A stretch of DNA of 64,000 bases from Burkholderia lata (GCF_902499335.1 NZ_CABVQK010000009.1:395800-459799); one strand, 5' to 3'; positions 36,387 through 45,196 are shown, numbered from the stretch's first letter. Notes: generated by a model from the letters alone, not told the origin. Numbers and translations are program-made.

Positions 36387-36403
36387 CAGCGGACACCCGA
36401 TGC

Positions 36404-36441
36404 AAAAACGGCGGCCGGTTTTACGCGGCCGCCGTTTTTTT
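36404..36441. terminator. Bidirectional rho-independent terminator
   Basis: AAAAACGGCGGCC (36404-36416) pairs with GGCCGCCGTTTTT (36427-36439). T-runs occur on both strands, serving the convergent protease and permease genes. Confidence 0.9.
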
Positions 36442-36455
36442 ATCGAGGTCGAACT

Positions 36456-37835
36456 TCACGCGTCGCGATGACGCAGTTCGACGCGCCTGATGTCCTTCAC
36501 GATCACGAGATAGCTGAACACGGTGACGAGCGCGTTCAGCCCGACGAACACGAGTGCGCCGTTGAACGAGCCGCTCGCGCCCACGAGGTAGCCGATCGCG
36601 ATCGGCGCGACGATGCCGGCCGTGTTGCCGAACATGTTGAACAGGCTGCCCGACAGGCCGATCGCTTCCTTCGGCGCGGTATCCGCGACGACGGCCCAGC
36701 CGAGCGAGCCGATCCCCTTGCCGAAGAACGACACGGCCATCAGCACGATCACGAGCACTTCGCTGTCGACGTAGTTGCAGCCGATGATGACCATCGACAG
36801 CGCCATCCCGCCGACGATCGGGATCTTGCGCGCGAGCGTGAGCGACACGCCGCGGCGGATCAGCCCGTCCGACAGCATCCCGCCGAGCACGCCGCCGAGG
36901 AACCCGCAGATCGCGGGCAGCGACGTCATGAAGCCGGCCTTCAGCAGCGACATTCCGCGCGCCTGCACGAGGTAGATCGGGAACCACGTGAGGAAGAAGT
37001 ACGTGAGCACGTTCACGCAGTACTGGCCGAGGTATACGCCGATCAGCATCCGGTTCGACAGCAACTGGCGCACGTAGTACCAGCCGGCCACGCGGCTGCC
37101 TTCCGAACGCGCGCCGTTGCTGCTGCGCGAGACGGTGCGCACCAGTCCGCCGCCCTGCTCGATGTGCTCGAGTTCCACGCGGTTCACGGCCGGATGGTCG
37201 GCCGGATCCTTCATGACCCGCAGCCACAGGAACGCGAGCGCGATGCCCGCGAGGCCGAGCCACAGGTACACCTGATGCCAGCCGTACGCGTGCGTGAGCC
37301 ACGCCATCAGCGGCGAGAACACCACGGCCGCGAAGTACTGCGCGGCGTTGAAGATCGCCGACGCGGTGCCGCGTTCGGCGGTCGGGAACCAGCTCGCGAC
37401 GACTTTCGCGTTCGCGGGAAAGGCCGGTGCTTCGGCGATGCCGACCGCGAAGCGCATCGCGAACAGTGCGGCGACCGCGAACGCGGCGCTGCCGCCGAGG
37501 CCGATCGTGCTCTGCAGCAGCGTGAACGCCGACCACAGGAAGATGCTGGCCGCATACACGCGGCGCGCGCCGAAGCGGTCGAGCAGCCAGCCGCTCGGCA
37601 GTTGCGCGAGCACGTACGCCCAGCTGAACGCCGAGAAGATGTAGCCCATCGTCACCGGATCGATGCCGAACGCCTTGCGGATCGGCGTGCCGGTGATCGA
37701 CAGCGTCGCGCGGTCCGCATAGTTGAGCGTCGTGACGACGAACAGCATCGCCAGGATCCAGTAGCGCACGGCGGTCCGGCGCGCGGTGCGCGCGAGGTCG
37801 AGCGGAAGCTCGCGAGAGGGGGTCTGATTAGGCAC
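36456..37835 (-). CDS. MFS permease of the ACS family, probable glucarate/galactarate transporter
   Basis: This 459-residue permease with 12 predicted helices is of the anion:cation symporter type (GudP/GarP-like). Marks are LNYADRATLSITG in TM1, GWLLDRFGARRVY in loop 2-3 and RFAVGIAEAPAFPANAKVVASWFP. It sits beside galactarate/glucarate catabolic genes and its start region carries the operator-like motif shared with kdgD and garD, so aldarate uptake is inferred. The start is GTG at 37835 with no ribosome-binding site and the motif only 4 bases upstream; a leaderless message is possible. Confidence 0.88.
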   Translation of the reverse strand: MPNQTPSRELPLDLARTARRTAVRYWILAMLFVVTTLNYADRATLSITGTPIRKAFGIDPVTMGYIFSAFSWAYVLAQLPSGWLLDRFGARRVYAASIFLWSAFTLLQSTIGLGGSAAFAVAALFAMRFAVGIAEAPAFPANAKVVASWFPTAERGTASAIFNAAQYFAAVVFSPLMAWLTHAYGWHQVYLWLGLAGIALAFLWLRVMKDPADHPAVNRVELEHIEQGGGLVRTVSRSSNGARSEGSRVAGWYYVRQLLSNRMLIGVYLGQYCVNVLTYFFLTWFPIYLVQARGMSLLKAGFMTSLPAICGFLGGVLGGMLSDGLIRRGVSLTLARKIPIVGGMALSMVIIGCNYVDSEVLVIVLMAVSFFGKGIGSLGWAVVADTAPKEAIGLSGSLFNMFGNTAGIVAPIAIGYLVGASGSFNGALVFVGLNALVTVFSYLVIVKDIRRVELRHRDA

Positions 37836-37839
37836 TTTA

Positions 37840-37857
37840 ATGTACGTCGTCGTATGA
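37840..37857. promoter_or_regulatory. Aldarate operator-like motif, copy 1
   Basis: ATGTACGTCGTCGTATGA matches the site upstream of kdgD at 13 of 18 positions. It abuts the permease start codon. See the other two copies at 41533 and 41646. Confidence 0.6.
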
Positions 37858-38082
37858 CGTGGCGGCAGTTTATTGGCAATAATCAGACGCAGAAACCTCG
37901 GGTTTTCCCTCTGGCTGATGTCGTGAAATGGTAAATGTCACGGGGGTTTGCCCGTGGAATAAGGGTTCCGCACGTTTCGGCCGAGGTCCGGCAGATCACG
38001 TGAATATTGATGTTTGGTGGGCGGACATCGTATCTGTTGAGCTACAATGAGCGATCTATTCCCGAACCACGGAGCACACCCC

Positions 38083-39660
38083 ATGCAACTGACTGGAGAG
38101 ATGCTGATCGGCGCCGACGCGGTGGCCGGCTCGGCCGGTACCTTGCGCGCGTTCAACCCGTCGAAGGGCGCGCCGATCGACGCGCCGGCGTTCGGCGTCG
38201 CGACGCAGGCCGACGTCGAGCGCGCATGCGAACTCGCGCGCGATGCGTTCGACGCGTACCGCGCGCAGCCGCTCGCGGCCCGCGCGGCGTTTCTCGACGC
38301 GATCGCGGATGAAATCGTCGCGCTCGGCGACGCGCTGATCGAGCGCGCGCACGCCGAAACGGGCCTGCCTGTCGCGCGGCTGCAGGGTGAGCGCGGCCGC
38401 ACCGTCGGCCAGCTCCGGCTGTTCGCGCGCGTCGTGCGCGACGGGCGTTTCCTTGCCGCGTCGATCGATCCCGCGCAGCCGGCACGCACGCCGCTGCCGC
38501 GTTCGGACCTGCGGCTGCAGAAAGTCGGGCTCGGCCCCGTCGTCGTGTTCGGTGCGAGCAATTTCCCGCTCGCGTTCTCGGTGGCCGGTGGCGATACGGC
38601 ATCGGCGCTCGCGGCCGGTTGCCCGGTGATCGTGAAGGCGCACGAGGCGCACCTCGGCACGTCCGAGCTGGTCGGCCGCGCGATCCGCGCCGCCGTCGCG
38701 AAAACCGGGATGCCGGCCGGCGTGTTCTCGCTGCTGGTCGGTCCCGGCCGCGTGATCGGCGCAGCGCTGGTCAGCCATCCGGCGGTCCAGGCCGTCGGCT
38801 TCACGGGGTCGCGGCAGGGCGGCATGGCGCTCGTGCAGCTCGCGAACGCGCGCCCGCAGCCGATTCCCGTCTACGCGGAAATGAGCAGCATCAACCCCGT
38901 CGTGCTGTTCCCGGCGGCGCTCGCCGCACGCGGCGACGCGATCGCGACGGGCTTCGTCGATTCGCTGACGCTCGGCGTCGGCCAGTTCTGTACGAACCCG
39001 GGCCTCGTGCTCGCGATCGACGGCCCCGATCTCGACCGCTTTGAAACCGTTGCCGCGCAGGCGCTTGCGAAAAAGCCGGCCGGCGTGATGCTCACGCGCG
39101 GCATTGCCGATGCGTATCGCAACGGCCGCGGCAAGCTGGCCGAACTGACGGGCGTGCGCGAGATCGGCGCGGGCGAGGCGGCGCAGACCGACTGCCAGGC
39201 CGGCGGCGCGCTGTACGAAGTCGGCGCGCAGGCGTTCCTGGCCGAACCGGCGTTCAGCCACGAGGTGTTCGGTCCGGCATCGCTGATCGTGCGCTGCCGC
39301 GATCTCGACGAAGTCGCACGCGTGCTCGAAGCGCTCGAAGGCCAGCTGACGGCCACGCTGCAGATGGACGCCGACGACAAGCCGCTCGCGCGCCGGCTGC
39401 TGCCGATCCTCGAACGCAAGGCCGGGCGCCTGCTCGTGAACGGCTATCCGACCGGCGTCGAGGTGTGCGACGCGATGGTGCACGGCGGGCCGTTCCCGGC
39501 GACGTCGAACCCGGCCGTCACGTCGGTCGGTGCGACGGCGATCGAGCGTTTCCTGCGGCCGGTGTGCTACCAGGACTTCCCGGACGATCTGCTGCCGGAA
39601 GGGTTGCAGGAAGGCAATCCGCTCGCGATTGCGCGGCTGCGGGACGGGAAGGCTGAGTGA
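38083..39660 (+). CDS. Alpha-ketoglutarate semialdehyde (2,5-dioxovalerate) dehydrogenase
   Basis: This 525-residue NAD(P)-dependent aldehyde dehydrogenase has the length of the aldarate-pathway type. The catalytic Cys lies in GQFCTNPGLV, the general-base Glu in VYAEMSSINPV, and GSRQGGM is the cofactor loop. It performs the last step of D-glucarate/galactarate breakdown, turning alpha-ketoglutarate semialdehyde from KdgD into 2-oxoglutarate. The ATG at 38083 follows GGAG; an ATG 36 bases upstream is less likely. It is divergent from the permease gene and has a strong terminator. Confidence 0.9.
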   Translation: MQLTGEMLIGADAVAGSAGTLRAFNPSKGAPIDAPAFGVATQADVERACELARDAFDAYRAQPLAARAAFLDAIADEIVALGDALIERAHAETGLPVARLQGERGRTVGQLRLFARVVRDGRFLAASIDPAQPARTPLPRSDLRLQKVGLGPVVVFGASNFPLAFSVAGGDTASALAAGCPVIVKAHEAHLGTSELVGRAIRAAVAKTGMPAGVFSLLVGPGRVIGAALVSHPAVQAVGFTGSRQGGMALVQLANARPQPIPVYAEMSSINPVVLFPAALAARGDAIATGFVDSLTLGVGQFCTNPGLVLAIDGPDLDRFETVAAQALAKKPAGVMLTRGIADAYRNGRGKLAELTGVREIGAGEAAQTDCQAGGALYEVGAQAFLAEPAFSHEVFGPASLIVRCRDLDEVARVLEALEGQLTATLQMDADDKPLARRLLPILERKAGRLLVNGYPTGVEVCDAMVHGGPFPATSNPAVTSVGATAIERFLRPVCYQDFPDDLLPEGLQEGNPLAIARLRDGKAE

Positions 39661-39711
39661 CGTGCAGCGGCCTGGCGGCAATCGCCGGGCTGCATGCCGA
39701 ATGGGCGAAAG

Positions 39712-39745
39712 CGGAGGCGGCCGGCTGGCCGTCTCCGTTTTTTTT
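39712..39745 (+). terminator. Rho-independent terminator of the dehydrogenase gene
   Basis: CGGAGGCGGCC (39712-39722) pairs with GGCCGTCTCCG (39727-39737), one G-T pair, 4-base loop, followed by eight T. Confidence 0.92.
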
Positions 39746-39858
39746 CAGGGTGCCTTCCGTGTCGCCGGAATTTCTCCTACATTAGCGAAGCCTCCGGCCA
39801 CCCGGCCTGAAGGCGAAGCCTGAGAGATCGAGAAAAAGTCCAAGAGGGTACCGAATCC

Positions 39859-40410
39859 ATGAACATCAACAAGCGTGGCGATCACCTGTTCGCGGCCGGA
39901 TTGTGGAAAGCGATCGGCGACGTCGCGAAATCCGTGCGCACCCAGATCGGCCAATACAGCGAAGGGCGCGTGCTCGCGAATGCGTTGCTGGAATTCCAGC
40001 GCGACCTCGGCGGCAGCGAATTCGACGTGACGATCAACCAGGGGCGGCTCGTCACCGGTTCCGACGCGCATTCGCTCGTGTTCGGGCAGGCCGTCCGCCG
40101 TTTCCGGCAGGACATGGAAGCGCTGGTGTTCGCGCTCCAGTACCGGCGCGGCATCGACGAACGCGACCCGAGCCTGCGCACCGAAGCGCTGACCCAGGCG
40201 AACAGCCAGCTCGCGACCGCAAAGCAGTCGGCGACGATCACGGTCGGCCGGTTCTTCGATGCGGTTGTCGACCGCGACGTGCTTGGGCAAATCCTCGACG
40301 GCGAATCGAATACACGTGCGCGTGCGGGCACGCAGGGGCAGATCGAGGCGACGCGGGTCAGGCTCGCGAACGTGCGCCACCGGATCGTCGGGATCATCAC
40401 GCAGATGTGA
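39859..40410 (+). CDS. Unrecognised 183-residue soluble protein
   Basis: I do not recognise this protein. It has no signal peptide or membrane segment and appears mixed alpha/beta with long helices: LFAAGLWKAIGDVAKSVRTQ at the start, FDVTINQGRLVTGSDAHSLVF in the middle, and a charged C-terminal helical part (GQIEATRVRLANVRHRIVGI). The ATG at 39859 has a GAGGG-type site 11 bases upstream. Codon use is like its neighbours. It is a lone gene with a strong terminator before it and a perfect hairpin after it, lying between two aldarate genes. No link to that pathway is visible in its sequence. Confidence 0.7.
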   Translation: MNINKRGDHLFAAGLWKAIGDVAKSVRTQIGQYSEGRVLANALLEFQRDLGGSEFDVTINQGRLVTGSDAHSLVFGQAVRRFRQDMEALVFALQYRRGIDERDPSLRTEALTQANSQLATAKQSATITVGRFFDAVVDRDVLGQILDGESNTRARAGTQGQIEATRVRLANVRHRIVGIITQM

Positions 40411-40467
40411 TGGTTGCGGCACGCATCGCGGCGGATGCGTGCGTGGTCGCGGAGAGGATACGAACGG

Positions 40468-40493
40468 TCGCGGCCGGCAAGCGCCGGCCGCGA
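40468..40493. terminator. Perfect hairpin between convergent genes
   Basis: TCGCGGCCGGC (40468-40478) and GCCGGCCGCGA (40483-40493) form an 11-bp stem with a 4-base loop, between the unrecognised gene and kdgD. No strong T-run follows on either strand. Confidence 0.55.
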
Positions 40494-40546
40494 TGCAAAA
40501 CTGCCGGCAGCGGCCGATGAAGGCCCGCGCCGCCGGCCGCGCCCGC

Positions 40547-41461
40547 TTACTGCGGGCCCATCTTCTTGATCAGCACATCGAGCTCCGCCGCTTCTTCGTC
40601 GGTGAGGTCGATGAGCGGTGCGCGTACCGGGCCTGCGTCATGGCCGACGAGCTTCGCGCCCGCCTTCACGATGCTGACCGCATAGCCCGCGCGGCGATTG
40701 CGGATCTTCAGGTACGGCAGGAAGAACTCGTCGATCAGGCGGCCGACCGTTGCGTGGTCGTCCTTCGCGATCGCTTCGTAGAATTCCATCGCCGTCTTCG
40801 GGATGAAGTTGAACACGGCCGACGAATACACCGGCACGCCGAGCGCCTTGTACGCAGCGGCATAGACTTCAGCCGTCGGCAGGCCGCCGAGGTACGCGAA
40901 CCGGTCGCCGAGGCGGCGGCGGATCGTCACCATGCTTTCGATTTCGCCAACGCCGTCCTTGAAGCCGATCAGGTTCGGGCAACGATCGGCGAGGCGCTCG
41001 AGCATGTCGGCGTTCAGCTTCGAATTCGCGCGGTTGTACACCACGACGCCGATCTTCAGCGCGCGGCACACCTGCTCGACGTGTTCGGCGATCCCTTCCT
41101 GGCTCGCTTCGGTCAGGTAATGAGGCATCAGCAGTACGCCGCTCGCGCCGAGGCGCTCGGCCTCCTGCGCATATTCGATCGCGACGCGCGTCGCGCCGCC
41201 CGCGCCGGCGAGGATCGGCACCTTGCCCTTGCAGGTTTCCGTCGCGACGCGGATCACGTCCGAATACTCGCGCTGCGTGAGCGAGAAGAATTCACCGGTG
41301 CCGCCGGCCGCGAACAGCGCGCTCGCACCGTACGGCGCGAGCCATTCCAGGCGTTCGGCATAGGTGGACGGGCGGAAGCTGCCGTCGGCGTCGAAATCCG
41401 TCAGCGGAAACGACAGCAGGCCGTGGGAGATGATCTGTTTGAGTTCTTGCGGTGAGGTCAT
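40547..41461 (-). CDS. kdgD: 5-dehydro-4-deoxyglucarate dehydratase
   Basis: This 304-residue class I aldolase-fold enzyme (DapA/NAL superfamily) dehydrates and decarboxylates 5-dehydro-4-deoxyglucarate to alpha-ketoglutarate semialdehyde. The Schiff-base Lys is in IGFKDGVG and the catalytic Tyr in VVVYNRANSK. The opening LLSFPLTDFDADGSF and AGGTGEFFSLT are characteristic of KdgD. It is divergent from garD with 229 bases between them, and that space holds two operator-like motifs. The dehydrogenase acting next in the pathway is encoded nearby at 38083. Confidence 0.93.
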   Translation of the reverse strand: MTSPQELKQIISHGLLSFPLTDFDADGSFRPSTYAERLEWLAPYGASALFAAGGTGEFFSLTQREYSDVIRVATETCKGKVPILAGAGGATRVAIEYAQEAERLGASGVLLMPHYLTEASQEGIAEHVEQVCRALKIGVVVYNRANSKLNADMLERLADRCPNLIGFKDGVGEIESMVTIRRRLGDRFAYLGGLPTAEVYAAAYKALGVPVYSSAVFNFIPKTAMEFYEAIAKDDHATVGRLIDEFFLPYLKIRNRRAGYAVSIVKAGAKLVGHDAGPVRAPLIDLTDEEAAELDVLIKKMGPQ

Positions 41462-41532
41462 GGTTGGGTCGTCCGTCTAGCGCGAGTGCTGGGTTCGTCG
41501 GGAACGGCATACGGGCCACATTGGCGATGTCG

Positions 41533-41550
41533 TTGTATGTCATCGTACAA
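41533..41550. promoter_or_regulatory. Aldarate operator-like motif, copy 2 (perfect dyad)
   Basis: TTGTATGTCATCGTACAA lies within a perfect 7-bp inverted repeat, CGTTGTA (41531-41537) and TACAACG (41546-41552), 72 bases upstream of kdgD. The form resembles sites of GntR/FadR-type regulators. Confidence 0.68.
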
Positions 41551-41645
41551 CGAGGGGAGGGGTGACGCAAGCGGTTTGCTGGCAGATAAATAGTAGGGTC
41601 TTTCCGGATAAGGGTTTACGCAGCATCGCCGATCAGGGTTGAATG

Positions 41646-41663
41646 TCGTATGATGACTAACAA
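41646..41663. promoter_or_regulatory. Aldarate operator-like motif, copy 3
   Basis: TCGTATGATGACTAACAA, read on the other strand, matches the kdgD-upstream site at 14 of 18 positions. It lies 28 bases before the garD start codon. Confidence 0.62.
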
Positions 41664-41690
41664 TATGGCCGATAGCCTCCAGGAATTCCG

Positions 41691-43244
41691 ATGACTGCTT
41701 CCCCGCTCTATATCCGTGTGCATCCGGACGACAACGTCGCGATCGTCGTCAACGACGGCGGCTTGCCCGAGGGCGCGACGTTCGCCGACGGGCTGACGCT
41801 GCGCGAAGGCGTGCCGCAGGGGCACAAGGTTGCGCTGGTCGACCTCGCCGCCGGCGACCCGATCGTCCGCTACAACGTGGTGATCGGCTATGCGCTGGTC
41901 GAACTGCGACGCGGCAGCTGGGTCAACGAACGCACGATGCGCATGCCCGAGCCGCCGGGGCTCGACGACCTGCCGCTCGCAACACGTGCCGCGCCGCCGC
42001 TGCCGCCGCTCGAAGGCTATACGTTCGAAGGCTTTCGCAATGCCGACGGCTCGGTCGGCACGCGCAACATCCTCGCGATCACGACGACGGTGCAGTGCGT
42101 GTCCGGCGTGGTCGAGCACGCGGTGAAGCGGATCAAGGCCGAACTGCTGCCGCGCTATCCGAACGTCGACGACGTGGTCGGGCTCGAGCACACGTACGGC
42201 TGCGGCGTGGCGATCGACGCGCCCGACGCCGACATCCCGATCCGCACGCTGCGCAACATCAGCCTGAATCCGAACTTCGGCGGCGAGGTGATGACCGTGA
42301 GCCTCGGCTGCGAGAAGCTGCAGCCCGAGCGCCTGCTGCCGCCCGGCACGATTCCGGTGGCGGCCGACGGCGCGGCGGACAACGGCGGCGTCGTATGCCT
42401 GCAGGACGCCGCGCACGTCGGCTTCAACTCGATGATCGACTCGATCATGAAGATGGCCGAATCGCATCTCGAGCGGCTGAACCGCCGGCGCCGCGAGACG
42501 TGCCCCGCGTCGGATCTCGTCGTCGGCGTGCAGTGCGGCGGCAGCGACGCGTTCTCGGGGCTCACCGCGAACCCGGCCGTCGGCTTCGCGGCCGACCTGC
42601 TGGTGCGCGCGGGTGCGACGATCATGTTCTCCGAGGTGACGGAAGTGCGCGACGGTGTCGCGCAGCTCACGTCACGCGCGGCGAACGAGGACGTTGCGCG
42701 CGAGATCATCCGCGAGATGGACTGGTACGACCGCTACCTGCAGCGCGGCCGCGTCGACCGCAGCGCGAACACGACGCCCGGCAACAAGAAGGGCGGCCTG
42801 TCGAACATCGTCGAGAAGGCGATGGGGTCGATCGTGAAGTCGGGCAGCGCGCCGATCGCCGGCGTCGTGCGTCCCGGCGATCGCGCGAAGCAGAAGGGGC
42901 TGCTGTACGCGGCGACGCCCGCGAGCGACTTCATCTGCGGCACGCTGCAGCTCGCGGCCGGGATGAACCTGCACATTTTCACGACCGGCCGCGGCACGCC
43001 GTACGGCCTCGCGCAGGTGCCGGTGATCAAGGTCGCGACGCGCAGCGATCTCGCGCGCCGCTGGCACGACCTGATGGATCTCGACGCGGGGCAGATCGCG
43101 ACCGGCGCGGCCACGATCGAGGACACCGGCTGGGAACTGTTCCGGCTGATGCTCGACGTCGCGAGCGGCAAGCGCCGCACGTGGGCCGAGCAATGGAAGC
43201 TCGCGAATGCACTGACGCTGTTCAATCCGGCGCCGGTGACCTGA
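41691..43244 (+). CDS. garD: Galactarate dehydratase
   Basis: This 517-residue enzyme dehydrates galactarate (mucate) to 5-dehydro-4-deoxyglucarate, the substrate of KdgD. It has an N-terminal SAF domain (YIRVHPDDNVAIVVNDGG) and the large UxaA/GarD catalytic region with GTRNILAITTTVQC, HTYGCGVAI and GVQCGGSDAFSGLTANPAVG. The length matches E. coli GarD. The ATG at 41691 is 28 bases after an operator-like site. No glucarate dehydratase gene is in the window, so the local pathway as seen serves galactarate. Confidence 0.94.
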   Translation: MTASPLYIRVHPDDNVAIVVNDGGLPEGATFADGLTLREGVPQGHKVALVDLAAGDPIVRYNVVIGYALVELRRGSWVNERTMRMPEPPGLDDLPLATRAAPPLPPLEGYTFEGFRNADGSVGTRNILAITTTVQCVSGVVEHAVKRIKAELLPRYPNVDDVVGLEHTYGCGVAIDAPDADIPIRTLRNISLNPNFGGEVMTVSLGCEKLQPERLLPPGTIPVAADGAADNGGVVCLQDAAHVGFNSMIDSIMKMAESHLERLNRRRRETCPASDLVVGVQCGGSDAFSGLTANPAVGFAADLLVRAGATIMFSEVTEVRDGVAQLTSRAANEDVAREIIREMDWYDRYLQRGRVDRSANTTPGNKKGGLSNIVEKAMGSIVKSGSAPIAGVVRPGDRAKQKGLLYAATPASDFICGTLQLAAGMNLHIFTTGRGTPYGLAQVPVIKVATRSDLARRWHDLMDLDAGQIATGAATIEDTGWELFRLMLDVASGKRRTWAEQWKLANALTLFNPAPVT

Positions 43245-43272
43245 CGCGCGCGGCCGTTGCCGCCAGACGATG

Positions 43273-43296
43273 CGGGCGCCTTCGGGCGCCCGTTTT
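43273..43296 (+). terminator. Rho-independent terminator of garD
   Basis: CGGGCGCC (43273-43280) and GGCGCCCG (43285-43292) pair around a TTCG tetraloop, followed by TTTT. Confidence 0.9.
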
Positions 43297-43530
43297 CATT
43301 GCGGCGGCGCAAGTGTCGGCGGGATGCCCACGATGAGGAGAACTTGCCGCATGGCGGGTCATGTGCGGCGTGCGGAGCGGCCACGGGCTCGAAGCGACCG
43401 GCGCGATTTCCTTACCCCGCACGTAATCGACCGCCCGCGCGAGGCCGGCGACGATGACTGCACGCGAATACGGAACCGAAACACGCCACGTTCGCGACAT
43501 CGTCCTCTCATCGACGCAAGGAGCCTCGCC

Positions 43531-43923
43531 ATGAACACCGCCCAATCCGCTTCGTCCGTTCACGCTGACCTGATCGACCGTTATTTCGACGCATGGAACG
43601 AACCCGACGTCGCACGCCGCCGTGCACTGATCGATGCGACCTACGCGAGCGATGCGGCCTATCGCGATCCGCTGATGGCCGGCGACGGCCACGCGGGCAT
43701 CGACGCGATGATCGCGGCCGTGCAGGAGCGCTTCCCCGCGTTCCGCTTCCACCGCACGACCGACGTCGACGGCTTCGGCCAGCACCTGCGGTTCTCGTGG
43801 GCGCTCGTGTCGCCCGACGGCGCGGCGATCGTGAAGGGTTCGGACTTCGGCACTGTCGACGCGTCGGGCCGCCTCGCGTCGGTCACGGGTTTCATCGACG
43901 AAATGCCGGCCGCGGCGTCGTGA
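43531..43923 (+). CDS. SnoaL-like/NTF2-fold protein
   Basis: This 130-residue protein has the NTF2-like fold of the SnoaL group: an N-terminal helix DLIDRYFDAWNEPD, ASDAAYRDPLMAGDGHAGI, and beta strands FRFHRTTDVDGFGQHLRFSW. A strong AAGGAG site precedes the ATG at 43531. Such small pocket proteins can be isomerases, hydrolases or have no known activity. The nearest genes give no clue; it appears monocistronic. Function unknown. Confidence 0.8.
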   Translation: MNTAQSASSVHADLIDRYFDAWNEPDVARRRALIDATYASDAAYRDPLMAGDGHAGIDAMIAAVQERFPAFRFHRTTDVDGFGQHLRFSWALVSPDGAAIVKGSDFGTVDASGRLASVTGFIDEMPAAAS

Positions 43924-44002
43924 CGCGAGCGATGCATGCGCAGCGGCCACCGGGATCGGGTAACGTTATGCGGTTTGTTCCTGATCCCGGAGACTAGCCG
44001 AC

Positions 44003-44458
44003 ATGCTGAAGAATCTCGACCCGCTGCTGCACGCCGACATCCTGCACACGCTGCGCGCGATGGGCCACGGTGACGAAATCGCGATCTGCGATGCGAATTT
44101 CCCGGCGGAATCCGTTGCGGAGCACACGGTGGTCGGCCGCGCGTTGCGGATCGACGGCGCCGATTCGGCGCGCGTCGTGCGCGCGGTGCTGTCCGTGCTG
44201 CCGCTCGACACGTTCGTCGACACGCCCGCATGGCGGATGGAAGTCGTCGGCGATGCGGCGGCGGTGCCGCCCGTGCAGCGCGAAGTGCAGGCCGAGATCG
44301 ACCGCGCGGAAGGGCGCGCGGTGCCGCTTACGGGCGTCGATCGGTTCGCGTTCTACGAGCGCGCGCAGCAGGCCTACGCGGTGATCGTCACCGGTGAGCT
44401 GCGCGGCTACGGCTGCTTCATCTTCAAGAAGGGCGTGTTGTTGAGCGACGCAGGCTAA
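44003..44458 (+). CDS. fucU: RbsD/FucU-family sugar mutarotase
   Basis: This 151-residue protein has the FucU family signature MLKNLDPLLHADILHTLRAM, followed by GHGDEIAICDANFPAES with the catalytic His of the RbsD/FucU fold. The C-terminal GELRGYGCFIFKKGV is also conserved. FucU interconverts anomers of L-fucose or related sugars. No fucose pathway gene or sugar transporter is adjacent, so it is an orphan here and its sugar is uncertain. It has a ribosome site (GGAG) 15 bases upstream. Confidence 0.87.
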   Translation: MLKNLDPLLHADILHTLRAMGHGDEIAICDANFPAESVAEHTVVGRALRIDGADSARVVRAVLSVLPLDTFVDTPAWRMEVVGDAAAVPPVQREVQAEIDRAEGRAVPLTGVDRFAFYERAQQAYAVIVTGELRGYGCFIFKKGVLLSDAG

Positions 44459-44652
44459 ACGCCTTTTTCATCCCGCCGCCTTCGGGCCGCGCGGCCGCCG
44501 CCGTGTAAAGATTTGCTACAACCTTTTTCTTGGACACGGCCGAAACTCTGTCTATGCTGGCCCATCTGCCGCGGGCCCCGCAGGGTCGCGCGGCACCGAA
44601 CCGCCCGGGCGTGCCCCGCGCGGACGGCCGAATTGCATACGAGGAGAGAGGC

Positions 44653-45090
44653 ATGACGCGTTCCGTCGATTCCGGCGTCATTTTTTTCGCGCGCCTGGCG
44701 CTGGCGGCGCTGTTCCTGTGGGGCGGTGTGATGAAGCTGCTCGGCTACGGCGATTTCATCGGTTACCGGCATGGGCTGAACGTGCCGTATCCGCAGGTGA
44801 TCGGGCCGGTCGTCGTCGCGATCGAGGGGCTCGGCGGGTTGCTGCTGATCGTCGGCTACAAGGTGAAACCGCTCGCACTGCTGATGGCGTTCTATACGGT
44901 CGCGACCGCGATGGTCGGGCACAATTTCTGGGACGCGACGGACGCCGCGGTCCAGCACGACATGGTGATCCATTTCTGGAAGAACATCGCGATCGCCGGC
45001 GGTTTCCTGCTGCTGTACGTCACGGGCGCCGGCGGCGCGAGCATCGACGGCCTGCGCCGGCCGAGCACGACGTACGGCAGCCTGCGCTGA
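44653..45090 (+). CDS. DoxX-family membrane protein
   Basis: This 145-residue inner-membrane protein has four predicted helices. It carries the DoxX marks ARLALAALFLWGGVMKLLGY, VVAIEGLGGLLLIVGYK and HFWKNIAIAGGFLLLYVTG. A GAGGAGAG ribosome site precedes the ATG at 44653. DoxX proteins are linked to thiol or redox processes in several bacteria, but no specific role can be assigned. A strong bidirectional terminator follows. Confidence 0.87.
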   Translation: MTRSVDSGVIFFARLALAALFLWGGVMKLLGYGDFIGYRHGLNVPYPQVIGPVVVAIEGLGGLLLIVGYKVKPLALLMAFYTVATAMVGHNFWDATDAAVQHDMVIHFWKNIAIAGGFLLLYVTGAGGASIDGLRRPSTTYGSLR

Positions 45091-45135
45091 TCGCACACGC
45101 GCGCGCCGCCGTTGCGGTTGCGCTGAAGCAAAACA

Positions 45136-45167
45136 AAAGGGCCGAATCCCGCGGGATTCGGCCCTTT
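45136..45167. terminator. Bidirectional rho-independent terminator
   Basis: AAAGGGCCGAATCCC (45136-45150) and GGGATTCGGCCCTTT (45153-45167) form a perfect 15-bp stem, between convergent DoxX and permease genes, with short A and T runs at the ends. Confidence 0.88.
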
Positions 45168-45196
45168 GTTCATGGAGCGCGCGTACGCGCCGGCGT

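Noticed and set aside
39765..39858. Possible riboswitch in the leader of the unrecognised 183-residue gene
   Set aside because: The repeated GCGAAGCCT and short hairpins recall a structured leader, but no glycine, thiamine or cobalamin riboswitch core can be matched.
43297..43530. N-terminal extension of the SnoaL-like protein
   Set aside because: The frame stays open upstream but is Arg/Cys-rich and runs into the garD terminator; the ATG at 43531 has a strong AAGGAG site.
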